A stretch of DNA of 64,000 bases from Clytia hemisphaerica (taxonomy: Eukaryota; Cnidaria; Hydrozoa; Leptothecata; Clytiidae). Of the stretch, positions 1-10,507 are shown piece after piece. Under the pieces are notes generated by a model. It was not told the origin of the DNA and did not search any database. It saw only the letters and a program-made list of their open reading frames with translations. The translations under genes and the position numbers were made by a program. The stretch is taken from NCBI GenBank assembly GCA_902728285.1, contig CACVBU010000402.1:1404528-1468527 (forward strand), written 5' to 3'. Position 1 is the stretch's first letter. Each line of letters opens with the position of its first letter.

Positions 1-1067
1 TATAATTGATATCTACATAAGCGTGACCATTAAACAATCATTCAGAACACAAAAAGTGACGATCTATTAAAATTAGTTGTTTGTTTCTTATAAAAAAACG
101 TTTAAAGACCAAAATCTTATGCTATTGAAATATTTTTTTATATTCAAGACTTCGTTTGCAAAAAAAACATCTATCTCATCAAAAAAATCAGTAATTTGGC
201 TAAGAACATTGATGTATGCTTATTGATAGTGATTCTTATAGATATAAAGATACGTTTCTTTGAGCTGAAAAATTCTTTTTTTACAAAAATCAGCTTGAGC
301 CATCTTTTATCTACTTTCATGCAAAAAATCAATGATCCAATAATTCACAAAGTCCAAAAGACCCGTTTTTAGCCGTTTTTTAGCCCAAATTTGCCCAAAA
401 ATATTTTTTTCGAAAATCAGGCTCCGTCATATTCGAGGGTTTATAGTTATGCATCTTTGTGCGAAAAATCATAAAGATTGAAAGAGCCATTCTCGAGAAA
501 AGCTAATACCCAAGTAATTGATAATGTGCTTATAAAAAAATGTCGACTTTGGCCAGTTTTTCTATAAAAACACTCCAAGCAACCAAAATTTCATGTCTAA
601 ACACACAAATTCTTCAAAATTAAGCCCTCATGAGCAAAATATCATCTATCTCACAAAAGAAATTGAGTAATTTGACTAAGAACATTGATGTATGCTTATT
701 AATAGTGATTCTTATAAATAAACATGCGTTTTTTGAGCCAACAAATTTTTTTTGCAAAAATCTTCTTGAGCCATCTTTTACCTATGATGGTACCCTACTT
801 TCATACAAAAAATCAGAAAAAATTAATAATTCAATTTTTCACAAAGTCCAAAAAGCCCGTTTTTTAGCTGTTTTTTTGGCCCAAATTGGCCCAAAAATTT
901 TTTTTTTTTGAAAATCGGGCTCCGTCACATTTTGCCCACCATTTTGTACCAAAAATCAAAGGATTCCTATGATTCAATCCTGAGAAAAGTTGGTAACAGA
1001 CGAACGAACGAACGGACGAACACGGGTTAATTTATAGGACCTCTACCCCACCGGGGTATGTAGGTCC
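1..1067 (+). repeat. Dispersed TIR repeat, copy 1 (left end outside window)
   Basis: This is the first of three copies of a 1.1-1.3 kb element, the others being 5346-6434 and 42740-44065. It contains two diverged internal subunits of about 470 bp, starting near 171 and 640. Both share the stretch running from the CATCTATCTCA motif through GATGTATGCTTATT to the Cs of a CCCGTTTTTTAGC segment. The right end (1037-1067) is a short dyad GGACCTCTACCCC...GGGGTATGTAGGTCC, preceded by a short GAAC array. It has no coding capacity; the open frame at 630-911 is a low-complexity by-product. Confidence 0.8.
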
Positions 1068-1189
1068 AAAAAGTGACGTCACAATGAATTTTCCTAACAA
1101 CGGGCATTTCTGGGCAGTGTAGGCCCGTCGTCATGCAAAAAGAACCAATTGGACTGCGCAAAAAGCCGTGTAGCCTGCTTTGAAAAAGT

Positions 1190-1354
1190 AACTGGTTAAC
1201 AATAATACAATAATGACCGGTTAGTGAGGGCTGTACTGAGAAATATTGCCCGGGGTCAAGTAACGACCGAGCTTGCGAGGTTGTTGTGTTGACCAAGGGC
1301 AATATTTTCAGTACAGCCCGAAAAAACCGGTCATTATTGTATTTGTTAACAGTT
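1190..1354. mobile_element. Foldback MITE (complete)
   Basis: The left arm begins AACTGGTTAACAATAATACA and the right arm ends with its near-complement (TGTATTTGTTAACAGTT). Further complementary blocks GGGCTGTACTGAGAAATATT and AATATTTTCAGTACAGCCC lie inside. The arms total about 60 bp around a loop of about 45 bp. Only the left half persists in duplication unit 2 (6980-7084), and only the right half occurs at 5137-5175. There is no coding capacity. Confidence 0.75.
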
Positions 1355-1447
1355 TCCTCAGCCTCGATTGATTTTTAGCGCTTTATCCAGGAAAAATAGC
1401 GAAATAAAGCGAAAGAAAACAAGCGAAAGAGATAAAAAAAAATTATA

Positions 1448-1465
1448 ATTTCTGACGTCAGAAAT
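1448..1465. promoter_or_regulatory. Perfect 18-bp palindrome with CRE core
   Basis: ATTTCTGACGTCAGAAAT is a perfect palindrome containing the full cAMP-response element core TGACGTCA. It is repeated without change at 5265-5282 and 7098-7115. Whether it is functional or merely part of the duplicated repeat is unknown. Confidence 0.35.
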
Positions 1466-1541
1466 AAAAAAGGAGAGAAATGATGTCAACGCATTGTTCA
1501 TTTTCCTTTGAAAAAGTAACGTCCCAATAAATTTTCCTAAC

Positions 1542-1812
1542 TATTAGCGAGCGCCTCACTAAAAACCGGGATTTTTCATCTCGTTTCTTAGTGAGTTCCA
1601 CTTTGACGATTTTTGAAAAATAGAAGCCTTTCAAGTGTTTTGACGCAAATTCGATTATTTTGCTACTGCAGGAGCTTCGAAAGTTAAAAGTGACGTCAAA
1701 AAATCGAATGTTTAGAGCCCGAAAACCCGGGCTCAAAACATTCCAAAAAGTTGCAAAGTGGAATAGACGTTACTTGCGTAAAAAAAACGCGGCTGACGTC
1801 TAGTATAGGCTA
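1542..1812. mobile_element. Insertion present only in duplication unit 1
   Basis: Unit 2 runs directly from the CCTAAC block to GGCAACTATGGCC, whereas unit 1 has 271 extra bases. A diverged copy in inverse orientation lies at 59328-59530, sharing the blocks around GGAATAGACGTTACT, TGACGCAAATT and TAGTATAGGCTA. It is therefore a dispersed mobile repeat inserted after the duplication, or lost from unit 2. No clear terminal repeats and no coding frame were seen. Confidence 0.7.
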
Positions 1813-2771
1813 GGCAACTATGGCCAGTGTAGGCCCATCGTCATGCGAAAAGAACCAATTGCATTGCGCAAAAAGCCGTGTAGCCCGCTTCGAAAAAGTA
1901 ACCGGTTAACAATGACCCATAAAGTCTTTTGCAAGGCCTAATTTTCACAATAGTTTCAGTTATTGCAGCCTTTTTCTCTATAACTTCTACAAGTTCAAAA
2001 AAGTGAACTTCTTAGCGAAAGATCAAATTGTGGCTAGTAATCCTATAACATTCTAATAGGCGCAGCTCTTTGTGGGTAAGATTCTCTTCAGAATCTACTC
2101 CACACATGCCACGCATTCACTCCAAAGGCCATAGCTCCGTATGGTAATCTGCCAAGGTTCGATAATCTTTTTCCATCCAGATTTGGGAGAACATAAAATG
2201 AGATTTTAAGCACGGTGATTGGCTAAAGCAGAACAATAGCACTAAAATGAAACACCAATCATAAAAACAATACCAGCCAAGTCACTTTCACTTTTATATT
2301 CAAACGAATGACGGGGCAGTTTTGACTGTTTTTGCTAAACGACTAGATCAGATCGTCACATTCAGCACATTTTTTTAGAGCAGAGCCCTGCTTGTGCAGA
2401 ATGAATCTGTTAGGAGATAGGAGGTAAGCGATCTTTTCAGATGTTTTAATTTAAAGGGCGACGGTCATTGGAGGGTCTTAGAAGATAATATCTCAGCCAT
2501 CCTGGTGATTGTAGTTTTCACGGTGACGCTGAACAGCAAAATCAGACATAGACGAAATTATAAGATAGATCAAATTAGGCGATTAAGACTTCTATTATAT
2601 TATAAGGTTCAATAAAATTATAAATGTATAAATTGTTGGATTATTTTATAAAATATGGAAAATTACAATAACTGTGAATTCAGAAAAAAATATTTTAATT
2701 TTACTCTACAAACAACGGGCACACCCTCCAAAGATACGAAAATTGGCTGGCTTTTAAAATATTACAATTTT
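1813..2771. other. 3' flank of ShKT gene 1, shared with unit 2
   Basis: This non-coding stretch is collinear with 7190-8134 of unit 2 at high similarity until about 2280, then more diverged. No gene, RNA or further repeat was recognised. It probably holds the 3' UTR of the ShKT gene, but no unambiguous AATAAA signal was identified on the minus strand. Confidence 0.5.
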
Positions 2772-3639
2772 TCAAAACAGTTGCCCTATATTACAGCAAT
2801 ACTTTGCACATTTAGTATGAGCTCGGAGGCGAGTCATTCTGTCAGGATCCTGGCAATTTCTTTGGGAACAATCTAATGCACGGTCAGTAAGATTGGAACA
2901 TTTCTCTTGTTCGCTTCCACGACATCTCCCACAAGACCGAATGCAAATATGACCGTATTTTGAACAATGTTGTGATGAATTAAATGTTTCTGTCATGAAA
3001 CAGAATGATGCTTTATCGCCACAGCCTGATGCCAATAATTCTGGAGTTTTTCGTGGGTGTATCGTTGGGGTGGTTCTCTTAGTTGTTAGTGGTGTCTTGG
3101 AGACTGTTGTAGTTGAAGCTTTTGTTGTTGGCGCTGTCGTTGTAGTTTTTGTTGTAGAAGTTGTAGTTTGTTTCGTTGTCTTGACTCCACCTTTATCACA
3201 CAACTTACAAGTGGATTTACAATTTAGATCAACCCACCAACTTCTTCCACAAAATTTTCGGTAAGACCAACAAGCTTTACTTTTGTTCTTGCATTCTTGG
3301 GAACTTGATAATGCTGAAAAAGACAAGAAAGATATTAACCCATTAAATATTAATAGGTTAAAAATACCTATATTGGAAAGTTGCAATCTAACTAAATCAG
3401 GGCAGGGTCCCATTCAAAATCAATTACTCATAAAATGTCTACAACTGTTTTCAAAATGTGTCCAGAGAGTGAGTGCCCAAATTTCGAGCTTCAGCTCTAC
3501 AAATTCTCCCGCGCTGAATACAACGTATACCTAACCAATTGTTTTCAAAAATCTTCAGTCAAATATGTTAAAAGTGTATGTTAAACTTACCAACAAAAAC
3601 TAAAGCCATGATAAATATGTGAATCGTTGAAGGTACCAT
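2772..3639 (-). CDS. Secreted protein with three ShKT-like domains, copy 1 (two exons)
   Basis: Exon 1 (3639-3591) starts at ATG and encodes 16 residues of hydrophobic signal peptide (IHIFIMALVFV). A GTAAGT donor follows at 3590. The intron is 3590-3314 and ends in a pyrimidine-rich TTTTTCAG acceptor. Exon 2 (3313-2772) continues in frame (phase 1) and ends at the stop. The mature part has 18 cysteines in three groups: group 1 spaced C-x6-C-x6-C-x9-C-x3-C-x2-C, group 2 ending C-x3-C-x2-C, and group 3 ending C-x3-CC. A Thr/Lys-rich, probably O-glycosylated linker lies between groups 1 and 2. ShKT domains are typical of cnidarian secreted proteins, including potassium-channel toxins and enzyme-associated modules. 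Here no catalytic domain accompanies them, so toxin, defence or matrix roles cannot be told apart. A reading frame opening at 3413 lies in the intron and is not the likely start. Confidence 0.85.
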
Positions 3640-3739
3640 TTTGCAGATTTATATCGATGTTGTCTTTCTTCTTGTCTTTTGCTTTATATCAATTTATCGA
3701 TTTCGATCGTTGACTGAAGATTAAATTGCTAAACTCCAG

Positions 3740-3747
3740 TATTTATA
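3740..3747 (-). promoter_or_regulatory. TATA box of ShKT gene 1
   Basis: TATAAATA on the minus strand lies about 100 bases upstream of the exon 1 ATG. It is conserved with its surroundings at 9134-9141 in the duplicate gene. The position suggests transcription starting near 3712. Confidence 0.5.
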
Positions 3748-5136
3748 CTATACTGCTAGAAGTCACACAAAAGAGGTAATTAAAACTTTTTGGCAACGAT
3801 AACGACGTTTGATAATTAGTCTAATGGATTGATAATACCGACCGTTACGTTTCTAGGAAGTCTTGACACAGCATCTTCCTCTTTGTTTCTTAGTCTTGTA
3901 TTTTGGCTTGGTTATTAGCCGTTTGATGAGGTCATACAACAGGAAACTAACTTTTGAGAGTCATCCCACAGTTGGCATACTACATGTCAGTTATGACCTT
4001 GTTCAGATGTTACGGTAAAGTATCGCTCCGGTTTTCCTCTTTTGTAGATACGAATAGGAGGACTAAAACAAAGAAGTTCGTTCCTATGAAAAAAGTGGAG
4101 GGTAACTGTTTCAATCCATTTTGTTGTCCACATAGTGTTTTGGAACCAAAGTCTAAAAATCCGATGGATGGATGGATCTTATTTTACCATTTAGTGCTAG
4201 CTGGTATCGTTGCTAAAGTCTATTATTTGACTTGAGCGTAATCCGAACATCGCGCGTGAGTATGTGTAACCTATCTATGTCGACGACGGTTTGTAGTTTG
4301 AGTTGAACCCAAGATTCAACGCTGTACATTTATTATACCTTGTACGCCAGGTGTATTTTAACCTTGGCTTGTTTCTCCTCATTTTATTATGTACTATATA
4401 AAGCTTATAAGAGCTGCTCTGTTCAGTCCTTGGATATAGGTATATGGATTTAGGTAATTTTAAGCATTGCAACTGACACAAAAAAAAACTTTTCATATTG
4501 CAATCAAGCAATGAATACAGTCGTTCTGCTTACGAATCTTGCTGGATCCGTTGGTTTTCCAACGATCCTTGTGGCTGGTCAGAAACCAACGCTAGAGCAA
4601 CTGTATTCACTTCATTGAACTATAATATATCAGGGCGTAACTAGCAATGGTGAAGCAAAAGCACGCGATGACATGGTTGTGCTTTTGTTTATCACCGGAT
4701 CCTTTAAATTTCCAACGATCCTGGTGGTTGATCAGAAGACAACATCAGATCGATTGTATTCACTTGATGGCAAACATGGCAAGAGAGATGGCGAACAACA
4801 GGTTTCTTCGTTTGTTGATTACAAGCCGCTTAAAAACTTGCCAATGATGCAAAGTATTTACTATGTGACACTAAGAAGGTTCCGACGTGTAAAGCCTCGA
4901 TTGATGTACGTAATTAAGACAACACTTCTTTTAAGCCAAACAAAGTTATCATCAAACGTCATTAATTACATCCAAGAATTTTAATTAGCTCTTTGCAAAT
5001 CATAATCAAAAAGGTATAGAGAAGGGCTAAGAATTAAATCTTCTACTGTATGTAGGTTTTGAAACCACTTTTTTCCTCTTTAAGTTGCGTGGTCCGCATG
5101 GTTTTCATGCAAAACCTCTGACATGTACGATAAAGT
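3748..5136. other. Non-coding, upstream of ShKT gene 1
   Basis: Up to about 4575 it is collinear with 9142-10507 of unit 2 (blocks TTTGAGAGTCATCCCACAG, CTATCTATGTCGACGACGG). From 4576 to 5136 it is unique. A frame at 4673-4984 is open for 103 codons but shows no recognisable domain and no paired copy, so no gene is called. Confidence 0.5.
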
Positions 5137-5330
5137 ACACTCCGAAAAAACCGGTCATTATTGTATTTGTTAACCGTTTCCTTCAGCTTCGATCAATTTT
5201 TAGCATTTTATCCAGGAAGAATAGGGAAATAAAGCGAAAAAAACAAGAGATAAAAATTGTTATAATTTCTGACGTCAGAAATAAAAAATGAGAGAAATGA
5301 TGTCAACACAATGTTCATTTTTCTTTGAAC
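5137..5330. repeat. Repeat of 1313-1505 (right half of foldback plus CRE palindrome)
   Basis: The block from the CCGGTCATTATTGTATTTG end of the foldback through the TGACGTCA palindrome to the TTTTCTTTGAA segment repeats 1313-1505 in the same orientation, just before the second dispersed repeat. It marks the junction between the two duplication units. Confidence 0.7.
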
Positions 5331-5345
5331 ATGTGATACTTTTAT

Positions 5346-6434
5346 GGACCTGGTTATGCATTTAACACATATATAATTGATATCTACATAAGTGTGACCA
5401 TTAAACAATCATTCAGAACACAAAAAGTGACGATCTATTAAAATTAGTTCTTTGTTTCTTATAAAAAAACGTTTAAAAACCAAAATTTCATGCTATTGAA
5501 ATATTTTTTTTATTTTCAAGACTTCGTTTGCAAAAAAAACATCTATCTCATCAAAAAAATCAGTAATTTGGCTAAGAACATTGAATTATGCTTATTGATA
5601 GTGATTCTTATAGATATAAAGATGCGTTTCTTGAGCTGAAAAATTTTTTTTTACAAAAATCAGCTTGAGCCATCATTTTTCTACTTTCATGCAAAAAATT
5701 AGAAAAAAACAATGATCCAATAATTCACAAAGTCCAAAATACCCGTTTTTTAGCCGTTTTTTGGCCCAAATTTACCCAAAAATATTTTTTTCGAAAATCA
5801 GGCTCCGTCACATTCGAGGGTTTATAGTTATGCATCTTTGTGCGAAAAATCATAAAGATTGAAAGAGCCATTCTCGAGAAAAGCTAATACCTAAGTAATT
5901 GATAATGTGCTTATAAAAAAATGCCGAATTTGGCCAGTTTTTCTGTAAAAACACTTCAAGCAACCAAAATTCTTCAAAATTAAGCCCTCATGAGCAAAAA
6001 ATCATCTATCTCACAAAAGAAATTGAGTAATTTGACTAAGAACATTGATGTATGCTTATTGATAGTGATTCTTATAAATAAACATGCGTTTTTTGAGCCA
6101 ACAAATTTTTTTTGCAAAAATCTTCTTGAGCCATCTTTTACCTATGATGGTACCCTACTTTCATACAAAAAATCAGAAAAAATTAATAATTCAATTTTTC
6201 ACAAAGTCCAAAAAAACCGTTTTTTAGCTGTTTTTTGGCCCAAATTGGCCCAAAAAATTTTTTTTTTAAATCGGGCCCCGTCACATTTTGCCCACCACCA
6301 TCTTGCACCTTTCTACCAAAAATCAAAGGATTCCTATGATTCAATCCTGAGAAAAGTTGGTAGGTAACAGACGAACGAACGAACGGACGAACACGGGTTA
6401 ATTTATAGGACCTCTACCCCACCGGGGTAGGTCC
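5346..6434 (+). repeat. Dispersed TIR repeat, copy 2
   Basis: This is the complete copy inside duplication unit 2. It starts GGACCTGGTTATGC (the copy at 42740 has four extra bases, GGACCTACCTGG) and ends in GGGGTAGGTCC. Short inverted ends GGACCT/AGGTCC and the dyad near 6408-6434 suggest a non-autonomous DNA transposon. It carries two internal subunits (near 5541 and 6000). No protein is called from the open frame at 5990-6367. Confidence 0.75.
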
Positions 6435-6558
6435 AAAAAGTGACGTCACAATGAATTTTCCTAACAACGGGCATTTCTGGGCAGTGTAGGCCCGTCGTCA
6501 TGCGAAAAGAACCAATTGGAATGCGCAAAAAGCCGTGTAGCCCGCTTTGAAAAAGTAA

Positions 6559-6979
6559 AGCTGGGAGCAAACCATCAAACATGGTTCTTCAAACATTTGA
6601 ACTTTCTTGTTGAATGGTTTGCTCGGGATTTTCATTTTCCAACATTGTCTCAAACATTTATTTTGTTGCATTACAACGGCTTCTTTCTTTTGTTTATTTT
6701 TTAAATCACGCGTTCTAGGGTATCTCTGTATTTCTTCAATTGACATTGTTCTAAATCATATTTAATGTTCGATTAGCAATGCAATGTCTTCCTTCTAGGG
6801 AAACCCCAAGTTGAATGTTTGAAAAAATTATGAACTTGTTCAAACATTGTTTCAAACATATTCTTTTATCTTTTTGTTGAAAAGATACGATTTTTGACTC
6901 CGGAAACCGTCAAACATCGATTTCAAACATGAAACGTCACAATGTTTGAAGAACCATGTTTGACGGTTTGCTCCCAGCT
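6559..6979. mobile_element. 421-bp MITE with 39-bp terminal inverted repeats
   Basis: The ends are near-perfect inverted repeats beginning AGCTGGGAGCAAACC (left 6559-6597, right 6941-6979; about one mismatch). Comparison with unit 1, which lacks it (GTAACTGGTTAAC), shows an insertion at a TAA-like site, suggesting a Harbinger-type 3-bp target duplication. The extra base makes that uncertain. It is internally AT-rich with no transposase. Confidence 0.85.
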
Positions 6980-7084
6980 AAACTGGTTAACAATAATACA
7001 ATAATGACCGGTTAGTGAGGGCTGTACAGAGAAATATTGCCCGGGGTCAAGTAACGACCGAGCTTGCGAGGTTGTTGTGTTGAA
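6980..7084. mobile_element. Left half of foldback MITE
   Basis: This matches 1191-1293 but lacks the complementary right arm; sequence runs straight into the CRE-palindrome block. It is a deletion derivative of the foldback in unit 1. Confidence 0.65.
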
Positions 7085-8134
7085 AAAAAAATTTATAATT
7101 TCTGACGTCAGAAATAAAAAAGGAGAGAAATGATGTCAACGCATTGTTCATTTTCCTTTGAAAAAGTAACGTCACAATAAATTTTCCTAACGACGGGCAA
7201 CTATGGCCAGTGTAGGCCCGTCGTCATGCGAAAAGAACCAATTGCATTGCGCAAAAAGCCGTGTAGCCCGCTTCGAAAAAGTAACCGGTTAACAATGACC
7301 CATAAAGTCTTTTGCAAGGCCTAATTTTCACAATAGTTTCAGTTATTGCAGCTTTGTTCTCTACAGCTTCTTTCCTAGAAGCTCAAAATAGTAAGCTTCT
7401 TATCGAAAGATCAAATTGTGGCTAGTAATCCTATAACATTCTAATAGGCGCAGCTCTTTGGGGTAAGATTCTCTTCAGAATCTACTCCCTACATGCCACG
7501 CATTCATTCCAAAGGCCATAGCTCCGTATGGTAATCTGCCAAGGTTCGATAACGTTTTTAGATCTTTTTCCATCCAGATTTGGGATGAACATAAAATGAG
7601 ATTTTAAGCACGGTGATTGGCTAAAGCAGAACAATGGCACTAAAATGAAACACCAATCATTAAAACATTACCGGCCAAGTCACTTATACTTTTAATTTAA
7701 AACAAAAGGCAGAGCAACTTTGAACTGTTGCTGAACAGCCAGATCTGATCATCAGATTCGGCACATTCCTTTAGGGTAGTGCGATGTTTGTGCAGAATGG
7801 ATAATCTGTTATGAGATAGGAGGGAAGCATTTTTTCAACTTTTTTACTTTAGAGAGTGGCGCTCATTGTCTCAACCACCCTGATGATTGAAGTTTTCACG
7901 ATGACGCTGAACTGCAAAATCAGACATAGAAGAAAGTATAAAATGGATCAAATTAGGCGATTTAGACTTTTATTATTATTTCATTATGGTTCAATGAGAT
8001 TACAAATTTATAAACTTTTGGATTATTTTATAAAATAAGGAAAATTACAAAAATAGTCAAATTTTACTCTACAGACAACGGGCACACCATCCAAAGTTAC
8101 GAAGACTGTCTAGCTTTTAAAAGGTTACAATTTT
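7085..8134. other. 3' flank of ShKT gene 2
   Basis: This non-coding stretch is collinear with 1440-2771 minus the unit 1 insertion. It contains the third copy of the CRE palindrome (7098-7115). No gene or RNA was recognised. Confidence 0.5.
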
Positions 8135-9052
8135 TCAAAACAGTTGTCCTATATTACAGCAATACTTTGCACATTTAGTATGAGCTCGGAGGCGAATCAT
8201 TCTGTCAGGATCCTGGCAATTTCTTTGGGAACAGTCTAATGCACGGTTAGTAAGATTGGAACATTTCTCTTGTTCGCTCCCACGACATCTCCGACAAGAC
8301 CAAATGCAAATATGACCGTATTTTGAACAATGTTGTGATGGTTTGAATGTTTCTCTTATGAAACAAAATGATGCTTTATCGCCACAACCTGATGTCAATA
8401 ATTCCCGAGTTTTTCGTGGTGGTATTGTAGTGGTGGTTTTCTCTGTTGCTGGTGGTGTCTTGGAAACTATTGCAGTTGTTGTAGTGGTAGTTGAAGCTTT
8501 TGTTGTTGGCGCTGTCGTTGTAGTTGTTGTTGTAGTAGTAGTAGTTTGTTTGGTTGTCTTGACTCCACCTTTATCACACAACTTACAAGTGGATTTACAA
8601 TTTAGATCAACCCACCAACTTCTTCCACAAAATTTTCGGTAAGACCAACAAGCTTTACTTTTGTTCTTGCATTCTTGGGAACTTGATAGTGCTGAAAAAG
8701 ACAAAAATATATTAGTCAAGATAAGATGCCCGTGAGGTTAGAAAAATATATTGAAAAGTTGCATTTTATTGAGAAAAAAAATGTAGATTTTTACTGTGAA
8801 TTCAGGGCAGGGTCCCATTCAATATCAATTACTCATAAATTGTCCTTATACAACTATTTTCAAAATGTGTCCAGGGTGAAGGCCTAAACTTCGAGCTTCA
8901 GCTCTACAAATTCTCCCACGCTGAATTCAACGTAAATCCTACCAATCGTTTTCAAAAATCTTCAGTCAAATATGTTAAAAGTTAAATGATATGTTAAACT
9001 TACCAACAAAAACTAAAGCAATGATAAAGATGTGAATTGTTGAAGATACCAT
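8135..9052 (-). CDS. Secreted protein with three ShKT-like domains, copy 2 (two exons)
   Basis: The structure is the same as the copy at 2772-3639. Exon 1 (9052-9004) encodes the signal peptide and ends at a GTAAGT donor at 9003. The intron is 9003-8692 with a TTTTTCAG acceptor, and exon 2 (8691-8135) keeps phase 1. All 18 cysteines are retained. The Thr linker is longer than in copy 1 (a run of 11 Thr plus a run of six Thr), showing slippage at ACA/ACT codons, and a few residues of the second and third cysteine groups differ. Intact frame and splice sites in both copies suggest both are functional. The likely role is a secreted cysteine-rich effector or structural protein; toxin activity is not shown. 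The promoter is duplicated with the gene. Confidence 0.85.
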
Positions 9053-9133
9053 TTTACAGATTTATATGGATGTTGTCTTTCTTCTTGTCTTTTGCTTTAT
9101 ATCAAGACTGAAGTTTAAATTGCTAAACTCCAG

Positions 9134-9141
9134 TATTTATA
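9134..9141 (-). promoter_or_regulatory. TATA box of ShKT gene 2
   Basis: Minus-strand TATAAATA lies about 85 bases upstream of the ATG. It is conserved with flanks (CTCCAGTATTTATACTATAC) in unit 1. Confidence 0.5.
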
Positions 9142-9272
9142 CTATACTGCTAGAAGTCACACAAAAGAGGTAATTAAAACTTTTTGACAACGTTATGATG
9201 TTTGATAATTCGTCTTATAGATTGATGAGACTGATCGTTACGTTTCTGGGAAGTCTTGACACAGCCTCTTCC

Positions 9273-9667
9273 GAGGGGTAAATGAGGCCCCCCAGCGGAC
9301 CCTCAATTCACGCAATCACGCAATTTTTTTTCGAAATTCACTCATTCACGCAAATTTTCCTCGAGTTTCACGCAATAATCCGATTTTTCAGAAAATCGGG
9401 AAATTTTCGGGAAAATCGGGGAAACATAGGAAAATCGATTGGTGGAAAAAAAGGGAAAATTCACGTATTCACGCACAAATAGCCCAGATTCACGCATTCA
9501 CGCAATCAAAAAGTGGATTTTCACGTTCACGCAGGTTTTTTCGATTCACGCATTCACGCATTTTTTTTTCAATTTTCACGCATTCACGCAACCGAAAATG
9601 CCTATTCACGCATTCACGCATTCACGCAAACCGCTGGGGGGGGGGCCTTAAACCACTCAAAAAATCG
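9273..9667. mobile_element. 395-bp insertion with ATTCACGCA internal repeats and 9-bp target duplication
   Basis: The element is flanked on both sides by GCCTCTTCC (9264-9272 and 9668-9676), present once in unit 1. The ends are imperfect inverted repeats (GAGGGGTAAATGAGGCCCCC against the complement of the right GGGGCCTTAAACCACTC). The interior is built from many copies of ATTCACGCA-like 8-9-mers. An 8-9 bp target duplication recalls hAT elements. It is non-coding; open frames across the array are artefacts. Confidence 0.8.
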
Positions 9668-10128
9668 GCCTCTTCCTCTTTTTTTCTTAAGTCTTGTATT
9701 TTGGCTTGGTTATTAGCCGTTTTAAGAAGTCATGCAACAGGAAACTAACTTTTGAGAGTCATCCCACAGTTGGCATAATACATGTCAGTTATGACCTTGT
9801 TTAGACATTACGGTAAAGCATCGCTCCGGTATGGCTTTTGTTGCAGATACAGATAGGAGGACTAAAACGGAGAAGTTCGTTCCTATAAAAATAGTGGAGG
9901 GTAACTGTTTCAATCCATTTTGCTGTCCACGCAGAGTTTCGGAACAAATTCTAAAAATCCAAAAACATGACGTGAATGTAAAATGGATCTTATTTTACCA
10001 TTTAGTGCCAACTGGTATCGTTCGTACAATTTAACATTTCACTTGAGCGTTCCACATCAACCTGTATACCACAAGTGAGTATCTGTAACCTATCTATGTC
10101 GACGACGGTTTGCAGTTCTAGCTGAACC

Positions 10129-10304
10129 CAAGATTCAACGATTTACATTTATTATACCTTGTACGGCAGGTGTATTTTAGCCTTGGCTTGCTTTCTCCCA
10201 TTTTATTATGCATATGCAAGATTCAACGATTTACATTTATTATACCTTGTACGGCAGGTGTCTATTACCCTTGGCTTGTTTTCTCCCATTTTATTATGTA
10301 TATA
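10129..10304. repeat. 88-bp tandem duplication
   Basis: The unit running from AAGATTCAACGATTTACAT through CTCCCATTTTATTATG occurs twice in a row (10129-10216, 10217-10304). Unit 1 has it once, so it arose after the segmental duplication. Confidence 0.85.
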
Positions 10305-10507
10305 TTAGCTTACAAGAGCTGCTCTGTTCAGTCCTTTGATAGGTATGTGGACTGGTAATTTTAAGCGCTATGAGTACTAACTTCTGTCTCAAAATAGTCT
10401 TCAGCTGAGACAAACAAAGATTTTTCATACTGCAATCAAGCAATGAATGCAGTCGTTCTGCTTACGAATCTCGCTGGATCCGTTGGTTTTCCAATGCATC
10501 CTGGTGG

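Larger units (their letters stand above)
1..4575. repeat. Segmental tandem duplication, unit 1
   Basis: Unit 1 matches 5370-10507 in order and orientation: dispersed repeat, right-end dyad, GGGCATTTCTGGGCAGTGTAGG block, half or whole foldback, 3' flank of the ShKT gene, the ShKT gene, its promoter, and a tail ending at GGATCCGTTGGTTTTCCAA near 4560. The offset is about 5.37 kb until unit-specific insertions change it. It is evidently a gene duplication carried with its flanking repeats. The bases after 4575 are not shared. Confidence 0.85.
5370..10507. repeat. Segmental tandem duplication, unit 2
   Basis: This is the second unit of the duplication described at 1-4575. It differs by two clean element insertions (6559-6979 and 9273-9667), by loss of the right half of the foldback, by a local 88-bp duplication (10129-10304), and by lacking the 1542-1812 insertion. 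It contains ShKT gene 2. Confidence 0.85.

Noticed and set aside
2995..3264. Valine-rich plus-strand frames at 2995-3264 and 8343-8642
   Set aside because: They are the antisense of the Thr-rich linker codons (ACA/ACT read as GTT/GTA) of the ShKT genes.
3283..3534. Plus-strand frame over ShKT exon 2 and intron
   Set aside because: It is opposite to a well-supported gene and has no domain.
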